Below are positions 24,557-34,477 of a DNA stretch of 64,000 nt, piece after piece (the first letter of the stretch is position 1; every line of letters starts with the position of its first letter). The stretch comes from an uncultured Brachyspira sp. (lineage in GTDB: Bacteria; Spirochaetota; Brachyspiria; Brachyspirales; Brachyspiraceae), in NCBI RefSeq assembly GCF_944393015.1, contig NZ_CALXYQ010000002.1:116162-180161 (forward strand). The letters run 5' to 3'. The translations under genes and the position numbers were made by a program. Under the pieces are notes generated by a model that saw only the letters and a list, made by a program, of their open reading frames with translations, was not told the DNA's origin and did not search any database.

Positions 24557-27193
24557 ATGGACAGTTTTTTAGGAAGTAAAGATGATATTCTAAAGACCCT
24601 GAATGTTGATCCTAAAGTAGGTTTAACAGAAGACGGCAGAAAGAAAAGTTTGGAAAAATATGGAGCCAACAGTTTTACAAAAGAAAAAGGCGCCACTTTG
24701 ATTCAGAAAATATTAGAATCATTGAAAGAACCTATGATACTTATGCTTATATTTGCAGGTATTATAGCAATAGGTGTAAATACTGTGGCGTATTTTAATG
24801 GAGGACATGCTGATTTTTTAGAATGCTTAGGTATATTTTTGGCTATAAGTTTATCTATTACTATTACTATAGTTATGGAAGGTAAAAGTGCAAAAGCATT
24901 CGAGGCTTTAAATAGCATTAATGAAGATATTAGAGTAAAAGTTATAAGAGATGGAAATATAGAAATAATAAATCAAAAAGATTTGCTTGTAGGTGATATC
25001 GCTTTTATAGAAACAGGAAATAAACTTCCAGCTGATGGAAGACTTCTTGAAAGCGTATCTTTAAATATTGATGAATCTGCTTTAACAGGTGAAAGTGAAC
25101 CGGTAGAAAAAGATGCAGAAGCATTATTATCCGATACAAAAACTCCTGTAGCTGAAAGAATAAATATGGCTTATTCAGGATCATTTGTTACTACAGGTAA
25201 TGGTAAAATGATTGTTACTTCTGTAGGAGATGCAACAGAGTTCGGTAAAATAGCAAGAGAGCTTTCAAAAACAAAAAAGACTTCTACACCTTTACAAGAA
25301 AAACTTGCCCAGTTAGGCAAAAGAATAGCTATGTTCGGTATAACTGCTGCTGTAATAGTATTTATTGTACAGGTTGTTAATTTTATAAGAACAGGTAATG
25401 CTAGTTTTGATACTATTTCAGAGGCATTCATTACAAGTATAGTATTGATTGTAGCTTCAGTTCCGGAAGGACTTCCTACTATAGTTGCTGTTTCTTTGTC
25501 TATTAATATTATAAAAATGGCAAGACAAAATGCATTAGTAAAGAAGATGGTAGCTTGTGAAACTATAGGAAGCGTTAATGTTATTTGTTCAGATAAGACT
25601 GGTACTCTTACAGAAAATAAAATGACATTAAATAAATTATTTGCTAATGGTGAATATATAGAACCTGAAAATATTAAGAATGAAAAGATTATAAAAAACT
25701 TCGCTATAAACTCTACAGCTGATGTTGATTATAAAGACGGTATTGCTAAGTTTTTAGGTAACCCTACAGAATGTGCATTGCTTGTTGCTGCTAGTAAATC
25801 AGGATTTAATTATAAAGAAATAAGAGAGAAATCAAAAATTATATATGAATATCCTTTCTCATCAGATACTAAAAACATGACTACAGTTGCTAAAGTTGAA
25901 AATGAAACTATAGTATTTACTAAAGGAAGCCCTGAAAAAATAATGGCTATGTGCAGTATCAGCGATGATGAAAAAAAAGGAATTGAAAAAGCTATAGAAC
26001 AATTCCAAAATGAAGCTAAAAGAGTAATAGCATTTGCACATAAAGTTGTTGATGACAATGTGGAAAATGTCAGAGAAAAACTTGAAAGCAATATGATATA
26101 TGATGGCTTTGTTGCTATATCAGACCCAGTAAGAAAAGAAGTTTATGATGCTGTTGATCAATGCAGAAGTGCGGGAATAAACATAAAAATGCTTACAGGT
26201 GATAATATAGTTACTGCTACTGCAATAGCTAGAGAGTTAAAGATACTTAATGAAAATAGCATTGTTCTTGAAGCAAAAGATATTGATGCTATGGACGATA
26301 ACACATTAAAACAGAATTTAAGTAAGATATCAGTTATAGCTAGAAGTACTCCTACAGTAAAAATGCGTGTTGTTAATGCCATAAAAGAAATGGGGAATGT
26401 TGTTGCTGTTACAGGCGATGGTATTAATGATGCTCCTGCTATTAAGAATGCCGATGTTGGTGTTGCTATGGGTATAACAGGAACTGAAGTATCAAAAGAG
26501 GCTAGCGATATAGTTCTTCTTGATGACTCATTTGCTACTATAGTAAAAGCTGTTCAATGGGGCAGAGGAATATATGATAACTTCCAAAGATTTATACAGT
26601 TCCAGCTTACTGTTAATTTGGCTTCTGTTGTAGTTGTTCTTATTTCTACATTAACAGGTTTGAAATCTCCATTTTCTGCAATACAGTTATTATGGATAAA
26701 CATCATTATGGACGGACCTCCTGCTATTGCTTTGGGACTTGAACCTATTAGAGATAATTTGATGAAAAGAATGCCTACTAAAAGAAATGCAAGCATTGTA
26801 ACTAAAAAAATGATATTTAAAATAGTATTCTCTGCCACTGTGATGATAGTATTATTTATGCTTCAAAGTAAATTAAATATACTTAATGTTGCCGATGCAG
26901 AAAAGTCTACAGTATTATTTGCTATGTTTGTAATGTTCCAAATATTTAATTCTTTCAACAGCAGAGAATTAGGATTCGATAGTGTGTTTAAATACTTTTT
27001 GAATAATAAATTAATGCTTTTAAGTATGGGAGCTACTTTTATATTACAGATATTAGCAACTCAATATGCAGGCGGATTTTTCAATACTGTACCTTTAAGT
27101 GCAAATACTTGGTTAAAAATTGTAGGTGTTTCATTTATTGTGATTGTAGCTGCTGAGATTTTTAAAATATTTGTTAGACTGATAAAGAGGTAA
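24557..27193 (+). CDS. P-type cation-transporting ATPase (P2A-like), probable Mn2+/Ca2+ exporter
   Basis: The 878-residue pump has the full P-type set. This comprises the N-terminal cation ATPase domain, the actuator loop with 'SALTGESEPV', the phosphorylation site 'CSDKTGTLTENKM', the ATP-binding domain 'FTKGSPEKIM', the hinge 'TGDGINDAPAIKNADVGVAMG', and about ten membrane helices. Helix 4 has 'VASVPEGLPTIVAV', where the PEGLP motif is typical of Ca2+/Mn2+ (SERCA/PMR1-like) pumps. The upstream yybP-ykoY-type leader suggests Mn2+ efflux under Mn2+ excess. The ribosome-binding site GAGAGG is good. Confidence 0.93.
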   Translation: MDSFLGSKDDILKTLNVDPKVGLTEDGRKKSLEKYGANSFTKEKGATLIQKILESLKEPMILMLIFAGIIAIGVNTVAYFNGGHADFLECLGIFLAISLSITITIVMEGKSAKAFEALNSINEDIRVKVIRDGNIEIINQKDLLVGDIAFIETGNKLPADGRLLESVSLNIDESALTGESEPVEKDAEALLSDTKTPVAERINMAYSGSFVTTGNGKMIVTSVGDATEFGKIARELSKTKKTSTPLQEKLAQLGKRIAMFGITAAVIVFIVQVVNFIRTGNASFDTISEAFITSIVLIVASVPEGLPTIVAVSLSINIIKMARQNALVKKMVACETIGSVNVICSDKTGTLTENKMTLNKLFANGEYIEPENIKNEKIIKNFAINSTADVDYKDGIAKFLGNPTECALLVAASKSGFNYKEIREKSKIIYEYPFSSDTKNMTTVAKVENETIVFTKGSPEKIMAMCSISDDEKKGIEKAIEQFQNEAKRVIAFAHKVVDDNVENVREKLESNMIYDGFVAISDPVRKEVYDAVDQCRSAGINIKMLTGDNIVTATAIARELKILNENSIVLEAKDIDAMDDNTLKQNLSKISVIARSTPTVKMRVVNAIKEMGNVVAVTGDGINDAPAIKNADVGVAMGITGTEVSKEASDIVLLDDSFATIVKAVQWGRGIYDNFQRFIQFQLTVNLASVVVVLISTLTGLKSPFSAIQLLWINIIMDGPPAIALGLEPIRDNLMKRMPTKRNASIVTKKMIFKIVFSATVMIVLFMLQSKLNILNVADAEKSTVLFAMFVMFQIFNSFNSRELGFDSVFKYFLNNKLMLLSMGATFILQILATQYAGGFFNTVPLSANTWLKIVGVSFIVIVAAEIFKIFVRLIKR

Positions 27194-27211
27194 AATTTTT
27201 ATAATAAAATT

Positions 27212-27245
27212 GGAATTATTTTTTAAAATAATATATAATAATTCC
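27212..27245. terminator. possible hairpin after the ATPase gene
   Basis: GGAATTATT (27212-27220) is perfectly complementary to AATAATTCC (27237-27245). No T run follows directly, so termination is uncertain. Confidence 0.35.
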
Positions 27246-27291
27246 GAATTTATATATAGTATAAATTTAAAATATAGAGTAGATATAAGAT

Positions 27292-28695
27292 ATGGATAAT
27301 ATTGCTATTATAGTATTTGTATGTGTATTCATTACACTTTTGCTTATAGTAAAAAAATTTTTGTTCGGTAAATCATTAGATAAAATATCTGATATTGATA
27401 AGGTTAATAAACTTATTAGTGAAGGAAAACATGATGTTGCCTTATTAAAACTTAAAGAGATTTTAGCTAAGGATAAGCCTGGTACAAAAAGAGCAGAAAT
27501 ACATGCCATGATAGGTGATTGTTATGCCAGTTTGGAAGAGTATTCTTTTGCTATAGTAGAATACAGACATGCCATAGATGATGGTTATAATAATCCTGAA
27601 ACTATTTTGGCATTAGCTAGAGCTTTAAATAAAATCGATAGAAAAGGCGAAGCATTAGCACAGTATCTTACACTTTTTAAGATAGATGATTATAAACTTG
27701 TAGTTGCTTTAGAGATAGGTATAATATACTATGAAAATAGACAATATGAAACAGCTATAAAATACTTTGATGAAGCATTAGATGTACAGCCTAATAACTC
27801 TGAGGCTTTAAAATATAAAGCTTATTGTTTTGTTAATATGGGCAATTTTAATGATGCTATATCTAGTATGAATAATATATATAAAAAGTTTCCAGATGAT
27901 TCTTTACTGAATTATAATCTAGGAAGGGCCTATAGAGGCAGAGAAGATTACAAAACAGCTATAAGATATTATGCTAATTCTTATAAAGATAAGGAATATT
28001 CAGTTAAATCTTTATATGAAATGGGGCTTTGTTATATCAAATTAGAAAATATTGAATCTGCTATAAAAACATTGGAAAAAGCTATAAGTTATGATAGTTA
28101 TGATAAGGAATTAAATTTAGCTATACTTTATACTCTTTCAGAATGTTATGATATAGTAGGAAATATCAATAAATCTATGGAGATATTGGAAAGTATAATA
28201 GTTATAGACCTTAATTATAAAGATGCTAATGAAAAACTTAACAATTATAAGGATTCTAGATACAGTGAAAATATTAAAAAGTTTTTCAGATTGGAAGGAG
28301 ATACTTTTATTGATATGGCTTTAAAAGTTGTGTCAAGTATAGGGCTTATTCCGTATTCTTCTAAGATAACTGATAAAAAATATTTAATAGTTTTTGCTAA
28401 AGAAACTAATAGCCCTCATTCTCCTAAAAAGATAGTTTATTTCAGAACTTCTTATAGTCCTATATTTAATGATGAGCTTGTACATTTATATGATTATGCA
28501 GTGAATGCTAATATTGCTAATACTATGCTTATAACTTGTGCTATGGTTAGCCCTGATGCTATAAGATACGCTGCTATGTCAAGAATCGATATTGTAGGAA
28601 TAAAGAGATTAGAGAACTTACTTGATAAGGCACAGCTTACAAATTTACCTGTAGGAGTAACTAGAACAGAAGAAAAACTTAATTGGATATTATAA
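27292..28695 (+). CDS. membrane-anchored TPR protein with a degenerate Mrr-like C-terminal domain
   Basis: The 467-residue protein has an N-terminal membrane helix (IAIIVFVCVFITLLLIV). About seven TPR units follow (for example 'AIKYFDEALDVQPNNSEALK'). A C-terminal 120-residue domain resembles the Mrr_cat fold: 'FIDMALKVVSSIGL', a strand 'KKIVYFRTS', then 'TMLITCAMVSPDAIRYAAMS' and 'IVGIKRLENLLD'. That is the pattern of 'giliTtg.fs..A...A....i.lidg..L..ll'. The catalytic D and Q/E-x-K are not visible, so it is probably a non-catalytic version. Topology puts TPRs and this domain in the cytoplasm. Function unknown. Confidence 0.7.
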   Translation: MDNIAIIVFVCVFITLLLIVKKFLFGKSLDKISDIDKVNKLISEGKHDVALLKLKEILAKDKPGTKRAEIHAMIGDCYASLEEYSFAIVEYRHAIDDGYNNPETILALARALNKIDRKGEALAQYLTLFKIDDYKLVVALEIGIIYYENRQYETAIKYFDEALDVQPNNSEALKYKAYCFVNMGNFNDAISSMNNIYKKFPDDSLLNYNLGRAYRGREDYKTAIRYYANSYKDKEYSVKSLYEMGLCYIKLENIESAIKTLEKAISYDSYDKELNLAILYTLSECYDIVGNINKSMEILESIIVIDLNYKDANEKLNNYKDSRYSENIKKFFRLEGDTFIDMALKVVSSIGLIPYSSKITDKKYLIVFAKETNSPHSPKKIVYFRTSYSPIFNDELVHLYDYAVNANIANTMLITCAMVSPDAIRYAAMSRIDIVGIKRLENLLDKAQLTNLPVGVTRTEEKLNWIL

Positions 28696-28720
28696 ATAAT
28701 ATAAATTGGTTATAGATATA

Positions 28721-28764
28721 AACAGCGATAGATGATAATATTCATTCTATTGCTGTTTTTATTT
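28721..28764 (+). terminator. terminator after the TPR/Mrr-like gene
   Basis: AACAGCGATAG (28721-28731) pairs with CTATTGCTGTT (28747-28757), with one G-U pair, followed by TTTATTTT. Confidence 0.85.
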
Positions 28765-28849
28765 TAAATGTTATATTTTAATGGTTGATTTTTATTTAAA
28801 ATTAATTCAAAATGATATAAAAAATTGTTATGGGATAATTAGCGGCTAA

Positions 28850-29431
28850 ATGAAAAAGGTACAAGATTTTTATTTTAAAAAGGCAAAAGAAGAAAATTAT
28901 AAAGCTAGAAGTGTATTCAAACTTGAAGAAGCTCAAAATAAATTTAAATTTATAAAGGCATCGGATACTGTTCTTGATGTAGGATGTTCTCCGGGATCTT
29001 TCAGTCAGTATATGCTTAATAAAATATTGAAAAGCGGTTCAGTTGTAGGCGTTGATATACTTCCTAATTCATTTGCTCATCAGAGATTTACTTTTATATT
29101 GGGTGATATAAAGGAGATGGATATTACAACATTTAATAATACTTTATTTGATGTTGTAGTAAGCGATGCTATGCCGAATACTACATCAGACAGAGAAACT
29201 AATCATTTTCGTTCTATTGCTTTATGCAGAGCTATATTTAATTTGGCTAAAGATGTATTAAAAGAAAACGGACATTTTTTTATAAAAGTTTTTGACGGTA
29301 AAGATTTGCAGGACTTTAAAAAAGAATTATCTGAATACTTTGATTCTGTGAATGTATTTAAACCTAAAAGTTCAAGAGATGAAAGCAGGGAAATATTTTT
29401 ATTTTGTAAAAACTTTAAAAAGTTACGATAA
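28850..29431 (+). CDS. rlmE: 23S rRNA 2'-O-ribose methyltransferase RlmE (FtsJ)
   Basis: The 193-residue enzyme has the FtsJ signature. The N-terminal 'DFYFKKAKEENYKARSVFKL' contributes the first catalytic lysine, the SAM site is 'VLDVGCSPGSFSQYML', and 'VVSDAMPNTTSD' contributes the catalytic aspartate. 'GHFFIKVFDGKD' carries the second lysine and 'SRDESREIFL' the glutamate. RlmE methylates U2552 of 23S rRNA in the A-loop. Length is slightly short but complete. Ribosome-binding signal is weak. The RseC-like gene follows 16 bases downstream. Confidence 0.88.
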   Translation: MKKVQDFYFKKAKEENYKARSVFKLEEAQNKFKFIKASDTVLDVGCSPGSFSQYMLNKILKSGSVVGVDILPNSFAHQRFTFILGDIKEMDITTFNNTLFDVVVSDAMPNTTSDRETNHFRSIALCRAIFNLAKDVLKENGHFFIKVFDGKDLQDFKKELSEYFDSVNVFKPKSSRDESREIFLFCKNFKKLR

Positions 29432-29447
29432 TATAAGGGGAGTAATA

Positions 29448-29873
29448 ATGAAAAGAGAATTTGCTTTAGTATTAGAAACTTATGATAATAATGTAGCTAA
29501 AGTTGAATTGCAAAGAAGTGCAAGCTGTGACGGATGTACAATATGCAATTCTGGAAAACCTGTTGTTCTTAGGGCATTCAATAACATTAATGCTAGTAAA
29601 GGAGACAGTGTTGTTATAGAAGTAGAAGAACTAAAAAGAGGTACTAACTTTTTTGTTTATGTAATACCTTTGATTTGTCTTATAGCAGGATATTTCATTG
29701 GAGAATATATATCTAAATTATCAAATATAAATCATAATTTAGGACCTATATTTGCTTTTATTGTATTTTTTATCTATGTTATTTTAGGATTAAGAAAATT
29801 AAAAAAAGATAATAAAATAATAGCGAATATAATTTGTAAGAATCAAGTTATAGAAAATTTTAATGAAAAATAA
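29448..29873 (+). CDS. RseC/MucC-family membrane protein
   Basis: I place the start at 29448 because AAGGGGAG lies 7 bases before it; an open frame extends upstream into rlmE but overlaps it out of frame. The 141-residue product has the N-terminal RseC cysteine cluster 'SASCDGCTICNSGK', a small beta domain, and two membrane helices ('FFVYVIPLICLIAGYFIG' and 'IFAFIVFFIYVILGL'). RseC proteins act in sigma-E control and in SoxR-reducing or Rnf electron-transfer systems. No rnf or rse gene is nearby, so the role here is open. It follows rlmE in the same direction. Confidence 0.78.
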   Translation: MKREFALVLETYDNNVAKVELQRSASCDGCTICNSGKPVVLRAFNNINASKGDSVVIEVEELKRGTNFFVYVIPLICLIAGYFIGEYISKLSNINHNLGPIFAFIVFFIYVILGLRKLKKDNKIIANIICKNQVIENFNEK

Positions 29874-29881
29874 GGCTTTAT

Positions 29882-30388
29882 ATGAAAAAAATAATACCAA
29901 CTATAATAACTATCATTGCAGCATCAATCGTAACATATTTATTAATTTCTAAAGATAAACCTTATGAGGAATTATATACAATAGGTAATGATGCTGTATC
30001 ATCTGTTAATAAAGTTACAGGATTGAAAGTACATCCTAAAGTAGATGACATAGAGGAAGGCGACATAAAGATATTAAATTTTTATGATGTTGATGATGTG
30101 CTTAGCTATAGTGTTAAGTATGCAAATTATCTATGGAAAAATGAAGGATATTATATTACAACAAATCATTATTTTGGAAAACAGCCTGACGGAAAGATAG
30201 AGCTAGCAAAAAATTCGTCTGAAAACGGAAGAGTTATAAGAATAAATGTGGAATGCAATACCAACAATTCATTTACAGTGATATTAAGTTTGTTAAATGG
30301 CAGTTTAATAATGAGAAACACTAATGAAATGAATACTAATAATACTATTAATACTAATGAAGTAAATGCAGTAAATACAAATAATTAA
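29882..30388 (+). CDS. membrane-anchored protein of unknown function with an Asn/Thr-rich tail
   Basis: The 168-residue protein has an N-terminal hydrophobic helix (IIPTIITIIAASIVTYLLI) that may be an uncleaved anchor. A soluble domain with 'ILNFYDVDDVLSYSVKYANY' and 'EGYYITTNHYFGKQPDG' follows, and then a low-complexity tail of N, T, M, E and V (TNEMNTNNTINTNEVNAVNT). The tail is encoded by an imperfect run of AATACTAAT-like units that could slip. It starts 8 bases after the RseC-like gene and ends before a strong terminator. I recognise no family. Confidence 0.65.
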   Translation: MKKIIPTIITIIAASIVTYLLISKDKPYEELYTIGNDAVSSVNKVTGLKVHPKVDDIEEGDIKILNFYDVDDVLSYSVKYANYLWKNEGYYITTNHYFGKQPDGKIELAKNSSENGRVIRINVECNTNNSFTVILSLLNGSLIMRNTNEMNTNNTINTNEVNAVNTNN

Positions 30389-30402
30389 AAAATAATGTAT
30401 AT

Positions 30403-30445
30403 AAAAAGCTGATAACTTAATAAATAAAGTTATCAGCTTTTATTT
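30403..30445. terminator. bidirectional terminator
   Basis: AAAAGCTGATAACTT and AAGTTATCAGCTTTT form a perfect 15-bp stem with an 8-base loop and T/A runs on both sides, between the convergent 29882 and 30460 genes. Confidence 0.9.
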
Positions 30446-30459
30446 TATAATAAATACTA

Positions 30460-32757
30460 TTATATATTATCCATATTAAAATTAAGCCAATATCCTAATT
30501 CTTTGAATGATGCTTTTTCATTATCATTGAATTTTATATCAGCATTTTTATATTTGAGTATTATTTTATAGAATATATTTTCAAATGTATTTCTGTCTAT
30601 AGGCATATCATTATTTGATAAAAATTTAACATCTTTAAGTACATCATATATTGTTTCTGTATTTCCTGTTTCATATAATGTATTCAAAGCATTTTTAATA
30701 TTATCTCCTATTAAGCTTGATATTCCGCTGTTTGATATAAATATTCCTGCATTTCTTGCATCTTTTAAATTTTCAGATACTTCATCATAAGCATCTCTTC
30801 CTCTTTCAGAAATTTTTTCTCTAAGTATAGGTGAAGCCATAGCACCCATTATTCTTCTATAGTCATAATCAGGAGTAATGCTATTTAAATTAAAGTATGT
30901 GAAAAGTTTTCTATATTCAGGGTATATTTCATGCATTAAATGATCTAGTTTTTTTATGTCAGTTTCAAATAAGCTGTCTGCTAATTTATCTCTTATATCT
31001 GAATTTAAATCTTTTAAATACATTGTATAAACAGTGCATTTATCTAACTCATCATAATTTTCTGATATTTGTATTTGATTTTTAAATTCATGATTTTCGC
31101 TTGATGTATTAACTCTGAAATATATATCAGCAGCTATATTATCTATTAATATACCTTCTATAATATTTTTTTCTATTTTAGTTGATTTTATTTCATGTTT
31201 AAAAATATTTATATTTACATCTCTGTATTCGCTTGCTATGAGATTAAATATAAAATAGTTGATAACATAAAGTTTAGCAAATACATCAACTTTTGCTTCT
31301 TTTTCATAGAAATATCTAGCACTATGATGTTCCGGTTTATTGCTTATAGATTTTTCTAATGTTTTTAAAAATTCTTCTTGAGCCTTATCAACAAAGTCAA
31401 CATTTTTATCTTTTACTAATAATCTAGCATAATGGAAAGACTGCTCTGCATACTGCATGTTTTTTATAGGCTCTAATCTTGATACATCTTCAAAGAACCA
31501 ACCGCAAGATGTATATGAAAACAATGAATATTTATAAGATTCCATTAAAAATACAAATTCTTTAAATGATATATATTTACTGCATATTTCGTATAAATCT
31601 CTGGCATCTAAATCATTATATATAGCGCGTACATATTCTTCTCTTAAAGAGTTTCTAGTTTCATCAGTAAAGTCTAAGAAAGTAGCAAATAATTTATCCT
31701 GCATCTTTCTTAATATATCGAAAGCTTCACGCAAAGGACCTCTCCAAGATAAATCGCATCCGTCCCAGCCTCCGCATCCGCAGTTGCTTCTCCACCTTTC
31801 TACACCATGCGAACAGCTCCAAGAAGTTCCTCTTCCGCCTGTTCCGCTATGAAGTATAACTTCTTCTGTAGGCGGATGAATATTCAAATAATGTTCATAA
31901 TTAGTTGGAGTAATATTATCATAATGAACATTCTCTTTGAAATATCTTGCCAAACACATATCAGCAAAAGGTTCATGGTGTCCGTAACTTTCTCCGTCAG
32001 TAGCTATATTAACTAGTTTTCTTTCACCATAAGCATTTCTTATTCTTTCTGCAAGTTTATCAGATGAAGTAAGCAAATGTTCAAAAGCTATTGCCTGAGA
32101 TAGATAAGCATCATAGAAAAATACTGCAACTCTTTTACCATTATGTCCGTAAAGCCAATAAGGTTTTGAAGTATCTATTTTTGCTCCTGAAACATCTGTA
32201 GTTGTGATATTTTTTACATAATGTGCTTGATATGGAGAGAGTATTGTAAATTTAACTCCGCAGTCATATAAAGCATCAACTACATCTAAATTTATTGCTG
32301 TTTCAGAAAGCCATATTCCGCTTGATTTTCTTCCGAAATATTTTTCAAAATTGTATAAGCCCCATTTTATTTGCACTCTCATATCTTCTTTTTTGGCAAG
32401 AGGAAGTATTATATGATTGTAAACCTGAGCTATTGCATTTCCGTATCCAACTCTTTCTATACTTTTTTTATCTGCTTCTATTATTCTTTTCAATAAATCT
32501 TCTCTAGTTCTTGCTATATAATCAAGAAGTGTAGGGCCGAAATTAAAACTCATATATTCATAATTATTAGACATATCATTTATTCTTCCGTATCCGTCTA
32601 ATATTCTTGAATATGCATTAGGACTATAACATTCATTCGTTATTCTTTCATTCCAGTCATGTGCAGGTGCGGCACTTGCTTCCTTTTGTATTTCGCCTAA
32701 AAATGGATTTTCTCTTGGGGGCTGATAGAAATGACCGTGGAGTATCAAGTATCTCAT
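30460..32757 (-). CDS. glycoside hydrolase family 57 protein with DUF3536
   Basis: The 765-residue protein starts with the GH57 strand 'YLILHGHFYQPPRENP', then 'WNERITNECYSPNAYSRI', and 'GIWLSETAINLDVVDAL', in which the glutamate fits the catalytic nucleophile of GH57. A later 'TDGESYGHHEPFADM' holds the second acidic residue. A Trp/Gly/Cys-rich segment 'WSCSHGVERWRSNCGCGGW' and the helical DUF3536 region (about 420-760) complete the known fusion. GH57 members act on alpha-glucans such as glycogen. There is no signal peptide, so the substrate would be intracellular. It stands alone. Confidence 0.88.
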   Translation of the reverse strand: MRYLILHGHFYQPPRENPFLGEIQKEASAAPAHDWNERITNECYSPNAYSRILDGYGRINDMSNNYEYMSFNFGPTLLDYIARTREDLLKRIIEADKKSIERVGYGNAIAQVYNHIILPLAKKEDMRVQIKWGLYNFEKYFGRKSSGIWLSETAINLDVVDALYDCGVKFTILSPYQAHYVKNITTTDVSGAKIDTSKPYWLYGHNGKRVAVFFYDAYLSQAIAFEHLLTSSDKLAERIRNAYGERKLVNIATDGESYGHHEPFADMCLARYFKENVHYDNITPTNYEHYLNIHPPTEEVILHSGTGGRGTSWSCSHGVERWRSNCGCGGWDGCDLSWRGPLREAFDILRKMQDKLFATFLDFTDETRNSLREEYVRAIYNDLDARDLYEICSKYISFKEFVFLMESYKYSLFSYTSCGWFFEDVSRLEPIKNMQYAEQSFHYARLLVKDKNVDFVDKAQEEFLKTLEKSISNKPEHHSARYFYEKEAKVDVFAKLYVINYFIFNLIASEYRDVNINIFKHEIKSTKIEKNIIEGILIDNIAADIYFRVNTSSENHEFKNQIQISENYDELDKCTVYTMYLKDLNSDIRDKLADSLFETDIKKLDHLMHEIYPEYRKLFTYFNLNSITPDYDYRRIMGAMASPILREKISERGRDAYDEVSENLKDARNAGIFISNSGISSLIGDNIKNALNTLYETGNTETIYDVLKDVKFLSNNDMPIDRNTFENIFYKIILKYKNADIKFNDNEKASFKELGYWLNFNMDNI

Positions 32758-32882
32758 ATTATATCCTAATATTATGAAGTAAGATGTTTTATGATTATAA
32801 GTATTTTGTGTATTATTGCAAGATTTTTTTACATGAAATCATATTATTTTTTCTATATAAAATATTGTATGTAAATAAATAC

Positions 32883-32910
32883 TTGACTTTTAATTATAGT
32901 CTAATATAAT
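32883..32910 (+). promoter_or_regulatory. sigma-70-type promoter for the secreted protein gene
   Basis: TTGACT (32883-32888) and TATAAT (32905-32910) are 16 bases apart, 45 bases before the ATG at 32955. A good ribosome-binding site (TAAGGAG) follows. Confidence 0.75.
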
Positions 32911-32954
32911 ATAAAATATATTCTTTTTTGTAACTCATTTTAAGGAGATAGTTA

Positions 32955-34466
32955 ATGAACAGAGTAGTATCCTTGATCTTATTATTTTTATTGACATTAA
33001 GCACTTTTACTTATGCTGTAGATAAAAAATATATACCGAATAATGTAGATAGTGTTTTTTCTATTAATGCCGGAACAATGGCTGAAAAAGGAGAAATTAA
33101 TTTACAAGATATTTTTAATAGATTTTTTATGCAGCAATATGCTGACAGATATTTAGAGTATAGAGATGATGATTTTGTTGCTGAAGTTATGACTAATAAA
33201 TTAAATGATTATATAGATTTTTCTAAAACTTCAAGAATAGTTTTTTTCAATGGCTATCAGCAAATGACATTGATGTTTGATGTTAAGGATATTACAGAAT
33301 TAGATAAGCTTATGATTAAAATGGCAAGTCAGGAAGATAAATTAGTTGCTGTTGCTGAAAATGCAGCTTATAGATATTTACCATTAGATGAATACAATTT
33401 GATTTCATGGAACAAAGAAATATTTTCTGTTACATTAAAACTTAAAGATAATTATTGGTATAATGAAGAATTAAATAAAGAAGATATTACTAATATAGCT
33501 AATTATGTATTTATTAATAATACTCCTTTAGAAGATGAAAAGTTTTTAGCTTTAGAAAATGAAACTAATGATTCTTATGTTTGGGCTAATTTATCTGTAT
33601 TAGCTGATGAGAATTCTGATTTCGCAAAATTTTTATTCGGCAGAAGCTATGAAGGAATACCTAAAGAAGCATATAAAGATGCTATCATTACTACAAAAAT
33701 AAATTTCAATAATGGAGATGCTCAAGTACTTCTTGACAGCTATACTCCTAATTATCCTTATGATAGTTTATTATTAAAAAAAGAATTAGCTGATAACATA
33801 TATTCATTTGTTAATGGTGAAAATAATTACGGCTTCTTATCATTAGCATTTAATAGTAAAGAATTAGCTGGATATCTTAAAAATATTATGGGAGATATGA
33901 AGAATCTTCCATTTAAAGAAGAATTAAAAGCTCTTGAAGAAAATGGAATAGATGCTTCTAAATTTATAGAACTTTTTGGCGGAGACATATTTGTATCTGT
34001 TTGGGATGATCCTAATGCTGATACTGATGAATCACCTGCTTTACTAATTTCTGCTTCTATAACTGATACTGATACTGTTAAAGTAATATTACAGGCATTT
34101 GCTGAAGATGTTACTGATGATGTTTATACACTTGGCGGTAATTTATGCTATATAAAAGATTCTATATTATATATTTCTGATAATTCTAATGTTATAGATT
34201 CAATAATTAATGGTGAAAAACCAGCTACAGCATTATCTGCTGATAAAGTTGAAATAGCTAAAAATAATACTATGGCTTTATATTTAGAGTTTAATCCTAA
34301 TTTATCATTATATGGTATAGGTGATGAATATACTGAAACTTTTGAATCAGTTTATCTAACTTCAAATATATTAGAAAGCAATCATACTCAAATGCTTTTG
34401 AAAGTAAATACAAGAGATAAAGAAAAGAATTCTCTTTCTATAATAAAATCTTTTCTTGGATTATAA
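32955..34466 (+). CDS. secreted protein, DUF4836-like
   Basis: The 503-residue product has a signal peptide (MNRVVSLILLFLLTLSTFTYA, cut after TYA). It starts with 'IPNNVDSVFSINAGTMAEKG', then has several beta-alpha blocks, among them 'GDIFVSVWDD', 'DTVKVILQAF' and 'NNTMALYLEFNPN'. This resembles the DUF4836 family best known from Bacteroidetes, where the N-terminal 'IP-x-x-x-D-x-V-x-x-I' block is conserved; I hold this with moderate confidence only. No lipobox and no membrane segment. It is followed after 11 bases by tlyA, likely as an operon. Confidence 0.65.
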   Translation: MNRVVSLILLFLLTLSTFTYAVDKKYIPNNVDSVFSINAGTMAEKGEINLQDIFNRFFMQQYADRYLEYRDDDFVAEVMTNKLNDYIDFSKTSRIVFFNGYQQMTLMFDVKDITELDKLMIKMASQEDKLVAVAENAAYRYLPLDEYNLISWNKEIFSVTLKLKDNYWYNEELNKEDITNIANYVFINNTPLEDEKFLALENETNDSYVWANLSVLADENSDFAKFLFGRSYEGIPKEAYKDAIITTKINFNNGDAQVLLDSYTPNYPYDSLLLKKELADNIYSFVNGENNYGFLSLAFNSKELAGYLKNIMGDMKNLPFKEELKALEENGIDASKFIELFGGDIFVSVWDDPNADTDESPALLISASITDTDTVKVILQAFAEDVTDDVYTLGGNLCYIKDSILYISDNSNVIDSIINGEKPATALSADKVEIAKNNTMALYLEFNPNLSLYGIGDEYTETFESVYLTSNILESNHTQMLLKVNTRDKEKNSLSIIKSFLGL

Positions 34467-34477
34467 TACTTGTATAA

